A DNA stretch of 64,000 nucleotides from Candidatus Villigracilis affinis (GTDB lineage: Bacteria > Chloroflexota > Anaerolineae > Anaerolineales > Villigracilaceae). This document shows positions 32,475-40,649 of this stretch, piece after piece (within the stretch, counting starts at the first letter, position 1; each line of letters starts with the position of its first letter). The DNA lies in contig JADKEA010000024.1 of the NCBI GenBank assembly GCA_016718275.1, positions 124,001 through 188,000 of the forward strand, given 5' to 3'. The position numbers and the translations under genes were made by a program. Below the pieces are notes generated by a model that did no database searches, was not told the origin of the DNA, and was given only the letters and a program-made list of their open reading frames with translations.

Positions 32475-33815
32475 TTAAGGCAGTGCGTTGACAGCGAAGT
32501 AATCAAATTGGGCGGGGATAAGCGCGGAGCGGTCGAATGATCCGCCTGCAAAAAGGCCGATGAATAGCGGCTGTATTTTTTTGGGATGTGTGCCGATCAG
32601 TTTCCACTCTGTCCCATTTTCGCTGGCGTAGGCCGTGAAGGTATCTCCTTCAAAACGCAATCGAAGATAGACGGTGTCTGTATTGAAGGCCGTGGTCGCG
32701 AAATTTTCCTCAATAAAACTGCCGCGAGTCATTTGATCGAAATGGAATTCGTCACCAATGCACGAAGATGTCAGGCATACTCCATGCACAAATTCAGCAT
32801 AGTTTGAATTGTTCTCGTAAATAAGCAAGCCCGCCATTTGAGATGCTTCTGTTGGCGAGAATTTCAATCGGGTTTCCAATTCAAAGTTGCCTGTGGGAGC
32901 CTGACGTAAAAGCAGGTTATCCATATTGCTGTTGTTGATGATGCCATAACTGACCATGATCTCGAGCCAGCCATTGTCGGTCAGTTTCCATTGCTCGCTG
33001 TTTTCATGTGTCCATTGCCAGTTGTCATTCAGCGGACCTTCGAAATCATCCCTGAATAAGGTGGACGAAGCGGTCGGTAAAATCTCAAATGTTGCCGTGG
33101 GCGGGATGAGTGTGCTTTCTGCTGTGATTGTTGGGGCGGGCGTGGGTGTTGCCTCTTCAAATACAACTTCGGTAACGAATGTGAGCGAAGCATCGCCGAC
33201 ATGACCTGTGACTTCCCAGCAGCCCGTAGTGGGAAAGATCAGTTCTGAGACTTGAAAATCAGTATCTCCATATCCCGAAGAGATGAATGAACGTAAGGGT
33301 TCCGCTTCCGCATCCAGTCGGCGGCCTTCGATGCTTAATGGTCCGCTGACACCACGCCACCAGAGCCATTTCATGCTAAGCGAGCCATCGGCGTTGCGAT
33401 TATAGGAATACATAATGATCTTTCCTTCAGGCCAGAGGCTGGTCCATATTTTGCCATTCCCAAGGTAACCTTCGTCGGCCATAGTTTCACCGGGCGGGAT
33501 GCTTCCATTCGGTGTGGTGACAGGACATTCGGGAGCGGGCAGATTTTCCATGGCGGGCTGAGGTTTGGGGGCGATTGCGCGAATCGCCCAGATAAATATC
33601 AATGCCAGTGCGGCCAGTCCAAGCGCCGAACCCAATATGGAAACAGTTTTGCCGAATGAAAACAAACCAAACCCTGTTTTGGGTTTATGCGTGTTCATGA
33701 GTTTTTTCTCCAATTCTTTTTGAAACGAAGCGCGGACTTCCACTTGTGCAGCGGTTGCTGTGAGCATTTCTGCCAGTGTGCGTTCTTCAGCGTTTAGGGA
33801 ATTTTTATCGTTCAT
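32475..33815 (-). CDS. Anti-sigma factor with external beta-sandwich domain
   Basis: A 446-residue membrane protein. The cytoplasmic N-terminus (1-55) is followed by one helix (VSILGSALGLAALALIFIWA, about 59-78), an outer region with ATPTPAPTITAESTL linkers and a C-terminal domain (about 260-446) of the LamG/xylosidase-C2-like type (FRDDFEGPLNDNWQW, FELETRLKFSPTEASQMAGL, FDYFAVNALP). Its ATG overlaps the stop of the ECF sigma gene in an ATGA, the usual sigma/anti-sigma arrangement, so it is inferred to hold the sigma factor at the membrane until an external signal is bound. The N-terminus lacks a zinc-binding HxxxCxxC motif. The outer domain is a clear paralogue of the lipoprotein at 60142-60927. 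Confidence 0.82.
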   Translation of the reverse strand: MNDKNSLNAEERTLAEMLTATAAQVEVRASFQKELEKKLMNTHKPKTGFGLFSFGKTVSILGSALGLAALALIFIWAIRAIAPKPQPAMENLPAPECPVTTPNGSIPPGETMADEGYLGNGKIWTSLWPEGKIIMYSYNRNADGSLSMKWLWWRGVSGPLSIEGRRLDAEAEPLRSFISSGYGDTDFQVSELIFPTTGCWEVTGHVGDASLTFVTEVVFEEATPTPAPTITAESTLIPPTATFEILPTASSTLFRDDFEGPLNDNWQWTHENSEQWKLTDNGWLEIMVSYGIINNSNMDNLLLRQAPTGNFELETRLKFSPTEASQMAGLLIYENNSNYAEFVHGVCLTSSCIGDEFHFDQMTRGSFIEENFATTAFNTDTVYLRLRFEGDTFTAYASENGTEWKLIGTHPKKIQPLFIGLFAGGSFDRSALIPAQFDYFAVNALP

Positions 33816-34390
33816 GGTTCCACCTCGAAGGCGAGTGAGGTTCGCTTACGCAGGTCTTGCAGTCCGCGGGTGACGAGCATTTTTGCGGCGGATTCGCTCT
33901 TGTTGAGTACAACGCCAACCTCGGCATAAGTCAGCTCGCTGAAAAAACATAAGGCGATGGCATCCGCCCGTTCGGGGCTGATCTGTTTCAGGGCGCGCGT
34001 GATGGAATCAAGCCTGAGGCGCTGATTCGCTAATTGGTCAGTCAGCAGATTTGGGCTTGGGATCTGATCCGCCGCTTCAATCTGGACCTCGGGCTTGATC
34101 CTTCGGAAGAACATCGCCTTCTTTCGGGCTGCGATTCCCAAAATCCACGCCGCGAAGGAACCTGATCCGCGAAACGAGCCGATGCCTTCCAGCGCAGCCA
34201 TGAAGGTTTGCGAGGTGAGATCTTCCGCGTCTTTGACATTGCCCGTATGCGCCATGTGATAGCGATAGACGCGCGTTACATGGCGGCGATACAGTTCTCC
34301 GAAGGCTTCCGCGTCTGTGCGGGCCTGACGGGCAAGATCAACTTCATCGGCAGGCGGGCTGTGTGGATGAGTTGTCATGGTTGTGGTCAT
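33812..34390 (-). CDS. ECF RNA polymerase sigma factor
   Basis: A 192-residue sigma-70 family protein. Region 2 spans about 25-95 (DAEAFGELYRRHVTRVYRYH, DAEDLTSQTFMAALEGI, FAAWILGIAARKKAM) and region 4 about 125-185 (LKQISPERADAIALCFF, LTYAEVGVVLNKSESAAKML). It directs RNA polymerase to a small regulon under control of the membrane protein encoded by the overlapping gene downstream. ATG at 34390 follows AGGAGG by only 3 bases; an in-frame ATG at 34378 is an alternative. The ribosome site lies within an inverted repeat. Confidence 0.93.
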   Translation of the reverse strand: MTTTMTTHPHSPPADEVDLARQARTDAEAFGELYRRHVTRVYRYHMAHTGNVKDAEDLTSQTFMAALEGIGSFRGSGSFAAWILGIAARKKAMFFRRIKPEVQIEAADQIPSPNLLTDQLANQRLRLDSITRALKQISPERADAIALCFFSELTYAEVGVVLNKSESAAKMLVTRGLQDLRKRTSLAFEVEP

Positions 34391-34393
34391 GGA

Positions 34394-34421
34394 CCTCCTG
34401 TTGCATATATGTTGCAGGAGG
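34394..34421 (-). promoter_or_regulatory. Hairpin covering the ribosome site of the ECF sigma gene
   Basis: In the mRNA, CCTCCTG (from 34421-34415) can pair with the Shine-Dalgarno CAGGAGG (34400-34394) across a 14-base AU-rich loop, three bases before the start codon. Seven GC-rich pairs would hide the ribosome site; this could keep translation low or make it respond to temperature or a factor. Confidence 0.5.
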
Positions 34422-34444
34422 CGTTGAAAAAGTAACAGGGAATT

Positions 34445-35047
34445 TTATGGCGCGGGGAGAGTCATTTTGAAGCGTACCGCCGCGAGGCGCATGCTGAAGA
34501 TGATCGCCGCGCCGATCACAGCCGCGGGAAACGATTCGATAGTGAACGACCTGAGTAAAATGAAAACGCTTGTGCCCACAAAGGAACAAGTGGCGTATAG
34601 CTCGGTACTTTGACGAAACACATTAGGGATGCGATTGCAAAGCAAGTCGCGCAGTACACCGCCGAACATGCCAGTGACCACACCCATTAGCACAGCCACA
34701 ATCGGGGAAAGTTCAAGTTGTAAGGTATAGATTGCACCGAGAATGCTGAACAGCCCAAGCCCAATCGCATCAGCAATGATGAGCAATCGGTTTGAGATTC
34801 GGTCGAGGCGGTAAAAAGCGATTGCGCCAACGAAAAATGTGACCACGGTCAGCCACGGGTCGATCACCCAAAAAACGGGTGTGCGTCCCAGTAATAGATC
34901 GCGAATCGTTCCGCCGCCAAAGGCCGTGACGAATGCGATGGTGGTTGCGCCTACGATGTCCATTTCATGCTTGCGCGCTTCCAATGCGCCAGAGATGGCC
35001 GACGCGCCCACCGCCACATACGTGAGAATGATCAGAATATTTTCCAC
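34445..35047 (-). CDS. TRIC-type cation channel family protein (YicG/UPF0126)
   Basis: A 200-residue inner-membrane protein with seven hydrophobic helices. It contains two copies of the family repeat: GATTIAFVTAFGGGTIRDLLLG and GVVTGMFGGVLRDLLCNRIP, in which the glycine-rich turn and the Arg-Asp pair are typical. Bacterial members form trimeric potassium- or cation-conducting channels. The start is a GTG at 35047, five bases after the stop of the thioesterase remnant, so they may share a transcript. Confidence 0.9.
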   Translation of the reverse strand: MENILIILTYVAVGASAISGALEARKHEMDIVGATTIAFVTAFGGGTIRDLLLGRTPVFWVIDPWLTVVTFFVGAIAFYRLDRISNRLLIIADAIGLGLFSILGAIYTLQLELSPIVAVLMGVVTGMFGGVLRDLLCNRIPNVFRQSTELYATCSFVGTSVFILLRSFTIESFPAAVIGAAIIFSMRLAAVRFKMTLPAP

Positions 35048-35052
35048 AAGGA

Positions 35053-35528
35053 TTAATCGGGATAAACTTTCCAGCCCAGTTCATCGAGTCTTGAAACATC
35101 GAATTGATCTTTCGGAACATCGATGGATACCGTTGAACCTTCAGCGAGCAGTTCGTTTGTCTCGGCATCGTAAATTCCCGCCCAGGCTTCCGCGATGTTG
35201 CGTTTGCTTTTGCCCGCCTTGCCGACGATCTTCAATAATTTATTGATCGGCACATTCTTGCGATACTTCACTTCCAACTTGCCTGTAAACATGAAGCGCG
35301 GATTTTCGGATCGCTGCCCATTTGAGCGCGCCCTGAAACTTCGTCGATCAATGCTGCGACAATGCCGCCGTGCAGCACGCCGGGATACCCTTGAAAATGG
35401 TCGGGCGCGATGTACTGCGTTTCGATAACGCCTGGCTCAATTTCGTAAATGTGCAAATGCAGGCCAATTGGATTTTCCAATCCGCAAATGAAGCAATGAC
35501 GTGAATTCGGTTGTTTTATTTTTGACAT
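35053..35528 (-). pseudogene. PaaI-type thioesterase, frameshifted
   Basis: Two reading frames join to make one hotdog-fold thioesterase. From the ATG at 35528 the first frame gives MSKIKQPNSRHCFICGLENP ... FQGYPGVLHGGIVAALIDEV, with the active-site GVLHGGI. After DPKIR the frame leaves the family and stops at 35268, whereas the next frame continues with MFTGKLEVKYRKNVP and ends at 35053. Removing two bases from the CGCGC tract near 35296-35301 restores a continuous reading (…IRFMFTGKL…) of about 158 residues. The total length, 476 bases, is two more than a multiple of three. It is either a recent mutation or a sequencing error. The gene faces divergently from the hydroxyacid dehydrogenase gene 21 bases away. 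Confidence 0.85.
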
Positions 35529-35549
35529 GCGCGGATTATACTCTGGCGT

Positions 35550-36518
35550 ATGACTCAGCCTAAAATTTTCATCACCCGTCTCATTCCTGACCTTGGCCTG
35601 AATCTGGTCAAGGAACATTTTCTCCCCTCCGCATGGACTCAAGACATGCCGCCTTCGCGTGAGCAACTGCTCGAACGCGTCCGCGGTGTGGATGGCTTGC
35701 TCTGCCTGCTCACTGAAAAAATAGACGGCGAACTGATGGATGCAGCAGGTCCGCAATTGAAAGTGATCAGCAGTATGTCGGTCGGTGTGGATCATATTGA
35801 TGTGCCTGCCGCCACTGTACGTGGAATTCCTGTGGGCAATACACCTGGTGTGCTCACCGATGCCACTGCCGATCAAGCCTTTGCGTTGATGCTCGCGGCT
35901 GCACGGCGTATTACCGAAGCCGAGAGATTCCTCCGCGCAGGTAAATGGGTAACTTGGCAACCGAGTCTGTTGCTCGGCGCGGATTTGGTCGGCGCTACTT
36001 TGGGAATTGTCGGTTTTGGCAGGATCGGTCAGGCGATTGCCAAGCGCGCGCAGGGATTCGATTTGCGGGTCATCTACCACAGCCCAAATGCAGAGCCTGC
36101 CTACGGCGCTCAACCCGTTGATCTGGATACGCTTTTGCATGAATCTGATTTTGTTTCGATCAATGTGCCGCTCAAGGCTGAAACGCGGCATCTGGTCAAT
36201 GCCAAGTTTTTGGCGAAGATGAAGCCGAGTGCGATTCTGGTCAACACCGCGCGTGGTGGTGTGCTCGATCAAAATGCCTTGTACGACGCGCTGAAAGCCA
36301 ACCGTATTTTCGCCGCCGCGCTGGATGTCACCGACCCCGAGCCGCTGCCGATGGATTGTCCGCTTTTGGAATTGGAGAACTGCATCATTGTGCCGCACCT
36401 TGGAAGCGCAAGCAAAAAGACTCGTGATATGATGTCGCTCCTTGCCGCGCAAAACCTGATCGCCGGGCTGAAAGGCGAACGCCTACCCCATTGTGTAAAC
36501 CCGCAGATTTACGGGTAA
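35550..36518 (+). CDS. D-2-hydroxyacid dehydrogenase (glyoxylate/hydroxypyruvate reductase type)
   Basis: A 322-residue NAD(P)-dependent enzyme. The nucleotide motif GIVGFGRIGQAIAKRA, the catalytic Arg in VNTARGGVLDQNAL, the Glu in DVTDPEPLP and the His in VPHLGSAS are all present. LKVISSMSVGVDHIDV and the overall pattern fit glyoxylate/hydroxypyruvate reductase (GyaR/GRHPR) better than phosphoglycerate dehydrogenase, and there is no ACT domain. It probably reduces glyoxylate or hydroxypyruvate. The start codon lies 8 bases after a TATACT box (35537-35542), so the mRNA may be leaderless. The 172 bases that follow (36519-36690) hold no gene; a short inverted repeat (GTTCCCG at 36615, CGGGAAC at 36668) lies in front of the next operon. 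Confidence 0.9.
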   Translation: MTQPKIFITRLIPDLGLNLVKEHFLPSAWTQDMPPSREQLLERVRGVDGLLCLLTEKIDGELMDAAGPQLKVISSMSVGVDHIDVPAATVRGIPVGNTPGVLTDATADQAFALMLAAARRITEAERFLRAGKWVTWQPSLLLGADLVGATLGIVGFGRIGQAIAKRAQGFDLRVIYHSPNAEPAYGAQPVDLDTLLHESDFVSINVPLKAETRHLVNAKFLAKMKPSAILVNTARGGVLDQNALYDALKANRIFAAALDVTDPEPLPMDCPLLELENCIIVPHLGSASKKTRDMMSLLAAQNLIAGLKGERLPHCVNPQIYG

Positions 36519-36690
36519 GACCGACGCCGTATCTTTTAGGCATATTCCCGCCTGCGTCGACTTGTTTCAACTTTTAATGATGCTTCTTCGTAAATAAAGT
36601 ATGCAGATAAAAATGTTCCCGGTACAGGCAATACCGCTGTGGGTGGTCATTCGGGCGAGTTTTATGTCGGGAACCAGTTAGGAAAACATC

Positions 36691-37428
36691 ATGCTGGAAG
36701 TTGATTTGCATCCAAAAAATACTCCGGTCAACCCTCCTGACAATAATCTGGTCCGTCTGCGGGAGGTTGTCAAAACCTACCATGGCTCTGCTGGGACTTT
36801 TACCGCGCTCAAAGGCGTTGACTTAAGTGTTGAGTCGGGCGCTTTTGTCTCGATCATTGGGAAATCGGGCAGCGGTAAATCCACACTGATCAATGTCATT
36901 ACTGGAATTGACAGACCCAGTTCGGGCGAAGTCATTGTTGACCACACCCCGGTACATACATTGAACGAGGAGCAGATTGCCATCTGGCGAGGTCGTTCTG
37001 TCGGCGTCATCTTCCAATTCTTTCAACTTTTGCCCACATTGACCGCTGTGGAAAACATCCTGCTGGCCATGGATTACGGAAGACACTATCCCCGGCTTGA
37101 ACGCCCGGAACGGGCCATGCAATTGCTTGAACTGGTCGGCATGGCAGAGTATGCCCACCGTCTGCCAGGCTCGCTTTCTGGCGGGCAGCAACAATGTGTG
37201 GCGATCGCGCGTGCATTGGCAAACGATCCCGTCCTGCTTACTGCCGATGAGCCAACAGGCAATCTTGATTCAAAATCCACGGAGATGGTATTCCAACTTT
37301 TTGAAAATCTCGCAGGCACCGGCAAGGCCATTCTCATGGTCACGCACGATAACGAACTTGCCGTCCGCGCCCAACGCACGATCCGCCTGGTGGATGGGAG
37401 GATTCAAGATGAATTCGTCAATCGCTAA
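36691..37428 (+). CDS. LolD/MacB-type ABC transporter ATP-binding protein 1
   Basis: A 245-residue ATPase with Walker A GKSGSGKST, Walker B LTADEPTGNLD and the switch His in VTHDNE. The signature reads LSGGQQQCVAIARAL: a cysteine stands where nearly all relatives have arginine, which a single C to T change explains. The upstream ribosome site is AGGAAAA about 6 bases before the ATG. The second ATPase gene begins inside its 3' end. The two ATPases and the FtsX-type permease (38181-40589) probably form one exporter or lipid/lipoprotein-type mechanotransmission complex. Confidence 0.9.
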   Translation: MLEVDLHPKNTPVNPPDNNLVRLREVVKTYHGSAGTFTALKGVDLSVESGAFVSIIGKSGSGKSTLINVITGIDRPSSGEVIVDHTPVHTLNEEQIAIWRGRSVGVIFQFFQLLPTLTAVENILLAMDYGRHYPRLERPERAMQLLELVGMAEYAHRLPGSLSGGQQQCVAIARALANDPVLLTADEPTGNLDSKSTEMVFQLFENLAGTGKAILMVTHDNELAVRAQRTIRLVDGRIQDEFVNR

Positions 37429-38098
37429 ACCATTGATCGAGCTGCGCTCCGTGGTTAAGGTGTATGAGAGCCTTGCCGGTTCTGTTATCGCATTGAATGG
37501 CATTGATCTGCAGGTCTTTCAGGGTGAATTTTTGGTGGTTACGGGAAAATCAGGAAGCGGCAAGACAACTCTGGTTAATATGCTCACAGGGCTGGACCGA
37601 TCCACCTCAGGTGAGATCTGGGTCAATGGTGAGCCGTTACATAGATTTGGCCCTGAAAAAGCCGCAAGGCTTCGGGGCGGGACAATGGGCGTGATCTTTC
37701 AAACGTTTGAACTCCTGCCAACTTTGACCGTCTTGCAAAACGTGATGTTGCCGATGGATTTTGCCCGGCGTTATTCCCGCTGGGAGCAGCGCAAGCGTGC
37801 ATACCATTTACTCGAACAGGTGGGGATCGCCGATCATGCAAGGAAGCTCCCGACTGCATTATCAGGTGGGCAGCAACAACGGCTGGCAATTGCCCGTGCC
37901 ATGGCTAACAACCCCGCCATCCTTGTTGCAGATGAACCCACCGGCAGCCTTGATTCTGCAACAGCAATTGCGGTCATTGATATTTTCACGGGATTGGTTC
38001 AGGAAGGTGGAACCGTTTTTCTCGTTACGCATGACAAGGACATTGCCAAATGCGGCTCAAGGGTGATTACCCTGTCAGATGGTGAAATTGTCATGTAG
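37409..38098 (+). CDS. LolD/MacB-type ABC transporter ATP-binding protein 2
   Basis: A 229-residue ATPase, paralogous to the first. Walker A GKSGSGKTT, the full signature LSGGQQQRLAIARAM, Walker B LVADEPTGSLD and VTHDKD are intact. The ATG at 37409 overlaps the preceding gene by 20 bases and has GGGAGGA just upstream. Together with the first ATPase it can form a heterodimer in which this subunit carries the unaltered signature. Confidence 0.92.
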   Translation: MNSSIAKPLIELRSVVKVYESLAGSVIALNGIDLQVFQGEFLVVTGKSGSGKTTLVNMLTGLDRSTSGEIWVNGEPLHRFGPEKAARLRGGTMGVIFQTFELLPTLTVLQNVMLPMDFARRYSRWEQRKRAYHLLEQVGIADHARKLPTALSGGQQQRLAIARAMANNPAILVADEPTGSLDSATAIAVIDIFTGLVQEGGTVFLVTHDKDIAKCGSRVITLSDGEIVM

Positions 38099-38180
38099 GT
38101 TATGCTTTCAACATGAAAACGTTTGGATGGTGATGATCACCTTAAAATCATGACCTCCGTTTTACTGAAGGAGAACATCC

Positions 38181-40589
38181 ATGTTAAGGGCGCGCTGGTA
38201 CAAGGTTATCAACGATTTGTTCGGCAACAAGACGCGCACGCTTTTGATTGTGCTGTCTATGTCTGTTGGACTTTTTGCATTGGGGATTATTCTTAGCGCG
38301 CGTACAATTCTGTCTGATGGGCTGGCGGAGAGTTTTGCGACCATCTACCCATCCAGCGGAACCGTACGCACGATCGAACTGTTCGATGAGGATTTCATTG
38401 AGTCTGTGCGCAAGATGGATGATGTGCAAGAGGCGGACGCGCGCAGGAGTATCTCTGTTCGCATGCAGACAAAATCGGGCGAGTGGAAGAACCTCACCAT
38501 CTTTGTGTTTGCTGATTATGAGGATATCCGTGTGAACAAGGTCACCTTACAGAGTGGGGCCTGGCCCCCACCCGAGCACGAGATTCTGATCGAGCGCGCA
38601 GCGCTCTCTGTCATCGAAGCACAGGTTGGCGATATGATTCTGATCAGGTTTCCGAGCGATGTCGAGCGCAGGATTCGAATTGCGGGGTTGGCATATGATC
38701 CTGCTCAACTCCCCGCGCAAATTGACGGTACACCTTACGGTTACATCACCTTTGATACGTTAGAATGGTTTGGCGAATCTTATGGTTTTAACGAACTGCA
38801 TGTGATTGCAAACCATCCTGAAGATAAGGATTGGGCACAGCAGGTGGTCAATCGCGTCAAGGACAAGGCTGAAAATTCGGGTTACACCATCCCATTGAGT
38901 ATGACTGCGGAGCCGGGGCAACTCCCGATGAACGATGTCCTGCAGGGAATCCTTCTGTTGATGGGGTTGCTCGGTGTGCTGTCGTTGTTCCTGAGCATCT
39001 TCCTTGTGGTCAATACCGTCTCTGCTTTGCTTACCCAGCAAAAACGGCAGATTGGTGTGATGAAAGCTGTTGGCGGTGGCACGCTTCAAATCCTGGGGAT
39101 GTATCTGGTGATGGTATTTTCTTACGGTGTCATGGCGTTAATGATCGCCATCCCGTTTGGGATGTATGGTGCACGTAAACTCAGTTCTGTCCTGGCGGTG
39201 TTCTTTAACTTCGATCTTTACTCGATGGATGTGCCGCCTCAAACTTATTTGATTCAAGCCGCTGTTGGGTTGATCCTGCCGGTCCTCGCTTCCCTTGTGC
39301 CGTTCCTCTCCAACCTGCGAATCAGCGCGGCGGAGGCGATGAGCAGTTACACCATGGGTAAGGGGCGCTTCGGTAAAAATTGGATCGATCATTTTCTTTC
39401 CGGCGCAAATTTATGGTTCGTTCGGAAGCTATCCATCCGCTCGATCCTGCTTTCGGTGCGGAACACCTTCCGCAACAAGGGCAGGCTGACGTTAACTCTG
39501 ATTACGCTCACGCTGGGGTCTGCAACCTTTATCAGTGTGTTCAACGTCCGTGCCTCATTATCCAGCACCGTCGAGGATATGATCAAGTGGTTCAACTGCG
39601 ATACGATGTTTGCTTTGGATCGCAGTTATCGTGCCGACAAAGTCCAAAGTGAAGCGGAAAGCATTCCCGGTGTGACCAAGACCGATGTGTGGATCCAGCT
39701 CCCCACGCGGCTCGTTCGCAGGGATGAAAGTGAAAGCGGTATGATCTACATGTTTGCCCCCACGGTTCGTCCCGATAGTTTGATCGTCTCACCTTCCCTT
39801 GCAGAGGGTAGATGGCTTGCTCCGGGTGATGAGAATGCGGTGGTCGTTCCTTCCGCACTCCTGATCGACGAACCAGAACTTGAACTCGGCGGCGACATTG
39901 TGCTGAAGATCGACGGTGATGAACACGTGTTCAAGATTGTAGGGACATTCAAGGGTATGGCCTTTCTTCCGATCGTGTATGTCAATTATGATTACATTAC
40001 GAAGATTACCAACCGTACCGGCGAAGCAGACGCGGTGATGATTGCCACACAACAACATGACTCTGTTTATGTAGATGCCGTAACCCGTACACTTGAGGAG
40101 CGTTTTAACCTTGTCGGTATCGAGATAGGTCTGGCAACCACCATCAACACGGAGCGCCGCGATGCCGAAGCCTCATTTGATGCAATTGTTGCCCTTTTGC
40201 TGTTGATGGCCATTCTGCTGGCTCTGGTCGGCGGGTTGGGTCTGATGGGAACGATGAGTATCAATGTCCTGGAGCGCACCCGCGAGATCGGTGTGTTGCG
40301 TGCCATTGGGGCGCCAAATCGCAGTGTGGCGTCTGTTTTTGTCCTCGAAGGAATTATCATTGGCTTGATGAGTTGGGCAATGGGCGCAGCGGTAGCCATT
40401 CCCATGAGCAGGGGATTAAATCAGGCTCTTGGGCAGGCGGTGATGGGTGTGCCATTGACCTACTCTTATTCACTTCCGGGGCTTTGGCTGTGGTTGGTTA
40501 TCGTCATCCTTTTGAGTATTCTGGCCAGTTTCATACCGGCACGCACCGCTTCTCGCTTAACAGTTCGCGAAGTGCTTGCCTACGAATAA
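38181..40589 (+). CDS. FtsX-like ABC transporter permease
   Basis: An 802-residue membrane protein of the MacB/FtsX superfamily with two copies of the unit: helix 1 (about 15-37), an outer domain (38-250), three helices (about 255-390), then a second first helix (about 430-450), outer domain (450-655) and three more helices (about 665-795). Both FtsX regions are recognisable (TQQKRQIGVMKAVGGGTLQI and ERTREIGVLRAIGAPNRSV). A single double-length permease suggests a monomeric core with two ATPases. The start has GAAGGAG 8 bases upstream. The exported substrate is unknown. Confidence 0.92.
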   Translation: MLRARWYKVINDLFGNKTRTLLIVLSMSVGLFALGIILSARTILSDGLAESFATIYPSSGTVRTIELFDEDFIESVRKMDDVQEADARRSISVRMQTKSGEWKNLTIFVFADYEDIRVNKVTLQSGAWPPPEHEILIERAALSVIEAQVGDMILIRFPSDVERRIRIAGLAYDPAQLPAQIDGTPYGYITFDTLEWFGESYGFNELHVIANHPEDKDWAQQVVNRVKDKAENSGYTIPLSMTAEPGQLPMNDVLQGILLLMGLLGVLSLFLSIFLVVNTVSALLTQQKRQIGVMKAVGGGTLQILGMYLVMVFSYGVMALMIAIPFGMYGARKLSSVLAVFFNFDLYSMDVPPQTYLIQAAVGLILPVLASLVPFLSNLRISAAEAMSSYTMGKGRFGKNWIDHFLSGANLWFVRKLSIRSILLSVRNTFRNKGRLTLTLITLTLGSATFISVFNVRASLSSTVEDMIKWFNCDTMFALDRSYRADKVQSEAESIPGVTKTDVWIQLPTRLVRRDESESGMIYMFAPTVRPDSLIVSPSLAEGRWLAPGDENAVVVPSALLIDEPELELGGDIVLKIDGDEHVFKIVGTFKGMAFLPIVYVNYDYITKITNRTGEADAVMIATQQHDSVYVDAVTRTLEERFNLVGIEIGLATTINTERRDAEASFDAIVALLLLMAILLALVGGLGLMGTMSINVLERTREIGVLRAIGAPNRSVASVFVLEGIIIGLMSWAMGAAVAIPMSRGLNQALGQAVMGVPLTYSYSLPGLWLWLVIVILLSILASFIPARTASRLTVREVLAYE

Positions 40590-40592
40590 TGT

Positions 40593-40625
40593 ACATGACC
40601 ACTGCCTGCAAAATGACGGTCATGT
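40593..40625 (+). other. Intergenic hairpin before the MFS gene
   Basis: ACATGACC (40593-40600) pairs with GGTCATGT (40618-40625) across a 17-base loop. It lies between the permease stop and the MFS start codon. There is no T-run, so it is not a terminator; it may be an operator or an mRNA stabiliser. Confidence 0.4.
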
Positions 40626-40649
40626 GTCCAAATATGGTATAGGAGAAAA

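Noticed and set aside
35268..36452. A 394-codon minus-strand frame
   Set aside because: Most of it is antisense to the hydroxyacid dehydrogenase gene and has no family features. Only its last 86 codons (from 35528) are real, as the first part of the broken thioesterase.
37097..37408. Upstream extension of the second ABC ATPase gene
   Set aside because: The extension lies in a different frame inside the first ATPase gene and has no conserved sequence. The ATG at 37409 has a strong ribosome site.
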